Shown here piece after piece: positions 4,550 to 5,597 of a DNA stretch of 5,597 nt. This stretch comes from Lentzea sp. (GTDB lineage: Bacteria > Actinomycetota > Actinomycetes > Mycobacteriales > Pseudonocardiaceae), in assembly GCA_030146905.1 (NCBI GenBank), contig JASLAV010000612.1, positions 1-5,597 on the forward strand. Reading direction: 5' to 3'. A program made the translations under genes and the position numbers. How positions within the stretch are numbered: position 1 is the first letter of the stretch; each line of letters begins with the position of its first letter. Below the pieces are notes generated by a model. The model saw only the letters and a list, made by a program, of their open reading frames with translations, made no database searches and had not been told where the DNA came from.

Positions 4550-5533
4550 TCAGCGTTGGCGGTGGCGGGGGAACGCCTGGCGGTAGTCGCTGGGCGAGGT
4601 TCCCACCTGCTTGACGAAGTGGTGGCGCAGGTTGTTCGCCGTGCCCAGGCCGCTCAGGCCCGCGATCTTCTCCACCGACAGGTCGGTCGACTCCAGCAGT
4701 GCCTGGGCTCTGGCGATGCGTTCGTTGAGCAGCCACTGCAGCGGTGTCGTGCCGGTGGTGGCGTGGAGGCGGCGGTAGAAGGTTCGGGGGCTCATAGTGG
4801 CTCGGCGGGCCAGGTCCTCGATCGTCAGCGGTTCGTCCAGGCGGGCTCGGGCCCAGTCGAGGACCGAGGTCAGGCCCTGGTCGTCGTTCGCGGGGACCGA
4901 GAGGTCGATCACCTGGCTTCGGTTACCTGGGCGGTGTCCTGGCACGATCATCCTGCGGGCCAGTTGGTTGGCCACGTGGGCGCCCAGGTCTCGGCGCACC
5001 AGGTGCAGGCAGAGGTCGAGGCCTGCTGTCATGCCCGCGCTGGTCAGGACGTCGCCCTCGTCCACGTAGAGCACAGAGTCGTCCACCTCGACCTTCGGGT
5101 AGCGCTCTGCCAGCAGGGCGGTGTGCATCCAGTGGGCGGTTGCCCTGCGTCCGTCCAGCAGGCCGGCTTCTGCCAGTGCGTACGCTCCGACGCACTGCGA
5201 GACGATTCGTGCGCCGTTGTCGTGGGCGTCGCGTAGGGCCGAGACCAGTTCTGGTGGGACTGGGGCGTTGTCCTCCAGGACTTCTTCTGGCACCCATGAC
5301 ACGAAGACGGTGTCCGCGTTCACCACGTCGTCCAGTCCGTGGGTGGTGTGCACGGTGAAGCCTGGGCCGTCGCCTCGTGTGCTGGTTCCCGTGCCGCACA
5401 ACCACAAGTCGTACCAAGGGTCGGCCAGGTCCGGCTGGGGTGTGCCGAAGATCGCTGAGGGGATGCCCAGTTCGTAGAGGTCCATGACACCGAAGTCGCC
5501 GGGAACGATCAGGGCCACGGATCCAGCGCTCAT
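4550..5533 (-). CDS. GlxA-family transcriptional regulator (DJ-1/PfpI domain + AraC-type HTH)
   Basis: Predicted 327-residue cytoplasmic transcription factor. Residues about 5-195 form a DJ-1/PfpI-like glutamine-amidotransferase fold, opening with S-V-A-L-I-V-P-G. The nucleophile-elbow segment S-Q-C114-V-G-A-Y is followed by A-E-A-G-L-L-D-G-R-R-A-T-A-H134-W, typical of the GlxA group. Residues about 222-321 are an AraC domain with two helix-turn-helix units: L-T-I-E-D-L-A-R-R-A near 237-262 and L-S-V-E-K-I-A-G-L near 285-311, ending in the usual G-x-S-P-S-D-Y-R. Length is normal for the family. The start is ATG at 5533; a GTG at 5539 in the same frame adds two residues. TAGGCT, a TANNNT-type -10 box (5546-5541), ends 7 nt before the ATG, suggesting a leaderless transcript; no convincing Shine-Dalgarno is seen. 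It is convergent with the redox genes, so its target is more likely a divergent gene beyond the right edge. Its ligand is unknown. Confidence 0.88.
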   Translation of the reverse strand: MSAGSVALIVPGDFGVMDLYELGIPSAIFGTPQPDLADPWYDLWLCGTGTSTRGDGPGFTVHTTHGLDDVVNADTVFVSWVPEEVLEDNAPVPPELVSALRDAHDNGARIVSQCVGAYALAEAGLLDGRRATAHWMHTALLAERYPKVEVDDSVLYVDEGDVLTSAGMTAGLDLCLHLVRRDLGAHVANQLARRMIVPGHRPGNRSQVIDLSVPANDDQGLTSVLDWARARLDEPLTIEDLARRATMSPRTFYRRLHATTGTTPLQWLLNERIARAQALLESTDLSVEKIAGLSGLGTANNLRHHFVKQVGTSPSDYRQAFPRHRQR

Positions 5534-5540
5534 GGGCACC

Positions 5541-5546
5541 AGCCTA
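5541..5546 (-). promoter_or_regulatory. Candidate -10 box for a leaderless regulator mRNA
   Basis: Read on the minus strand, TAGGCT fits the actinobacterial TANNNT -10 pattern. Exactly 7 nt separate it from ATG 5533, which would place the transcription start at or next to the start codon. No good -35 hexamer is visible at 17-18 nt upstream. Confidence 0.35.
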
Positions 5547-5597
5547 TGGCAGGAATTTGGTGAAAGGGGTCATTCCGGTCACTGGTTGGGTTGATCA

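Noticed and set aside
4002..4726. Identical 15-nt string GGCGATGCGTTCGTT at 4002-4016 and 4712-4726
   Set aside because: One copy codes for part of the regulator's HTH domain, no similarity extends beyond it, and a chance match is likely in such biased DNA.
4031..5236. Plus-strand open frame of 401 codons across the intergenic gap and the regulator
   Set aside because: It is antisense to the clear GlxA-family gene, runs through the hairpins, and shows no domain or ribosome site.
1..5597. tRNA, rRNA, CRISPR array, transposase or integrase
   Set aside because: No cloverleaf, regularly spaced repeats, or mobile-element protein signature was seen on either strand.

Overview
The window is very GC-rich, with GC-biased third codon positions, short intergenic gaps, GTG/TTG starts and an actinomycete-style lipoprotein and GlxA-type regulator. 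It looks like a filamentous actinomycete chromosome, possibly Pseudonocardiales (Saccharothrix/Lentzea-like). That placement is an inference from style and family content, not from a marker gene.

Layout: 1-163 holds an upstream control region with an ECF-sigma-like promoter and an overlapping 15-nt palindrome. Four plus-strand genes follow: a secreted lipoprotein with two YxYxxD repeats (164-760), a secreted and membrane-anchored DUF4142 protein (823-1533), a five-helix haem-b membrane protein fused to a ferredoxin domain (about 1699-2526), and an FAD-dependent ferredoxin reductase (2523-3899). The last two overlap by 4 nt. A strong 13-bp inverted repeat (1613-1663) lies between the second and third genes. 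A 650-nt gene-free stretch (3900-4549) carries two terminator-like hairpins and a 126-nt rod-like inverted repeat. It separates the plus-strand genes from a convergent minus-strand GlxA-family (DJ-1/PfpI + AraC) regulator (5533-4550).

The four plus-strand genes read as one electron-transfer module. NAD(P)H would reduce the FAD enzyme, which would reduce the cytoplasmic Fe-S domain of the membrane protein. Its two predicted b haems (His pairs spaced as in NOX/FRE ferric reductases) would carry electrons across the membrane to an outside acceptor. The lipoprotein and the DUF4142 protein are candidate extracytoplasmic partners. The families and motifs are visible in the sequence; the joint function and the direction of electron flow are inference. 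The most unusual point is that a ferric-reductase/NADPH-oxidase-like haem core carries a ferredoxin domain where the FAD/NADPH domain normally sits, and the flavoprotein is a separate, translationally coupled gene.
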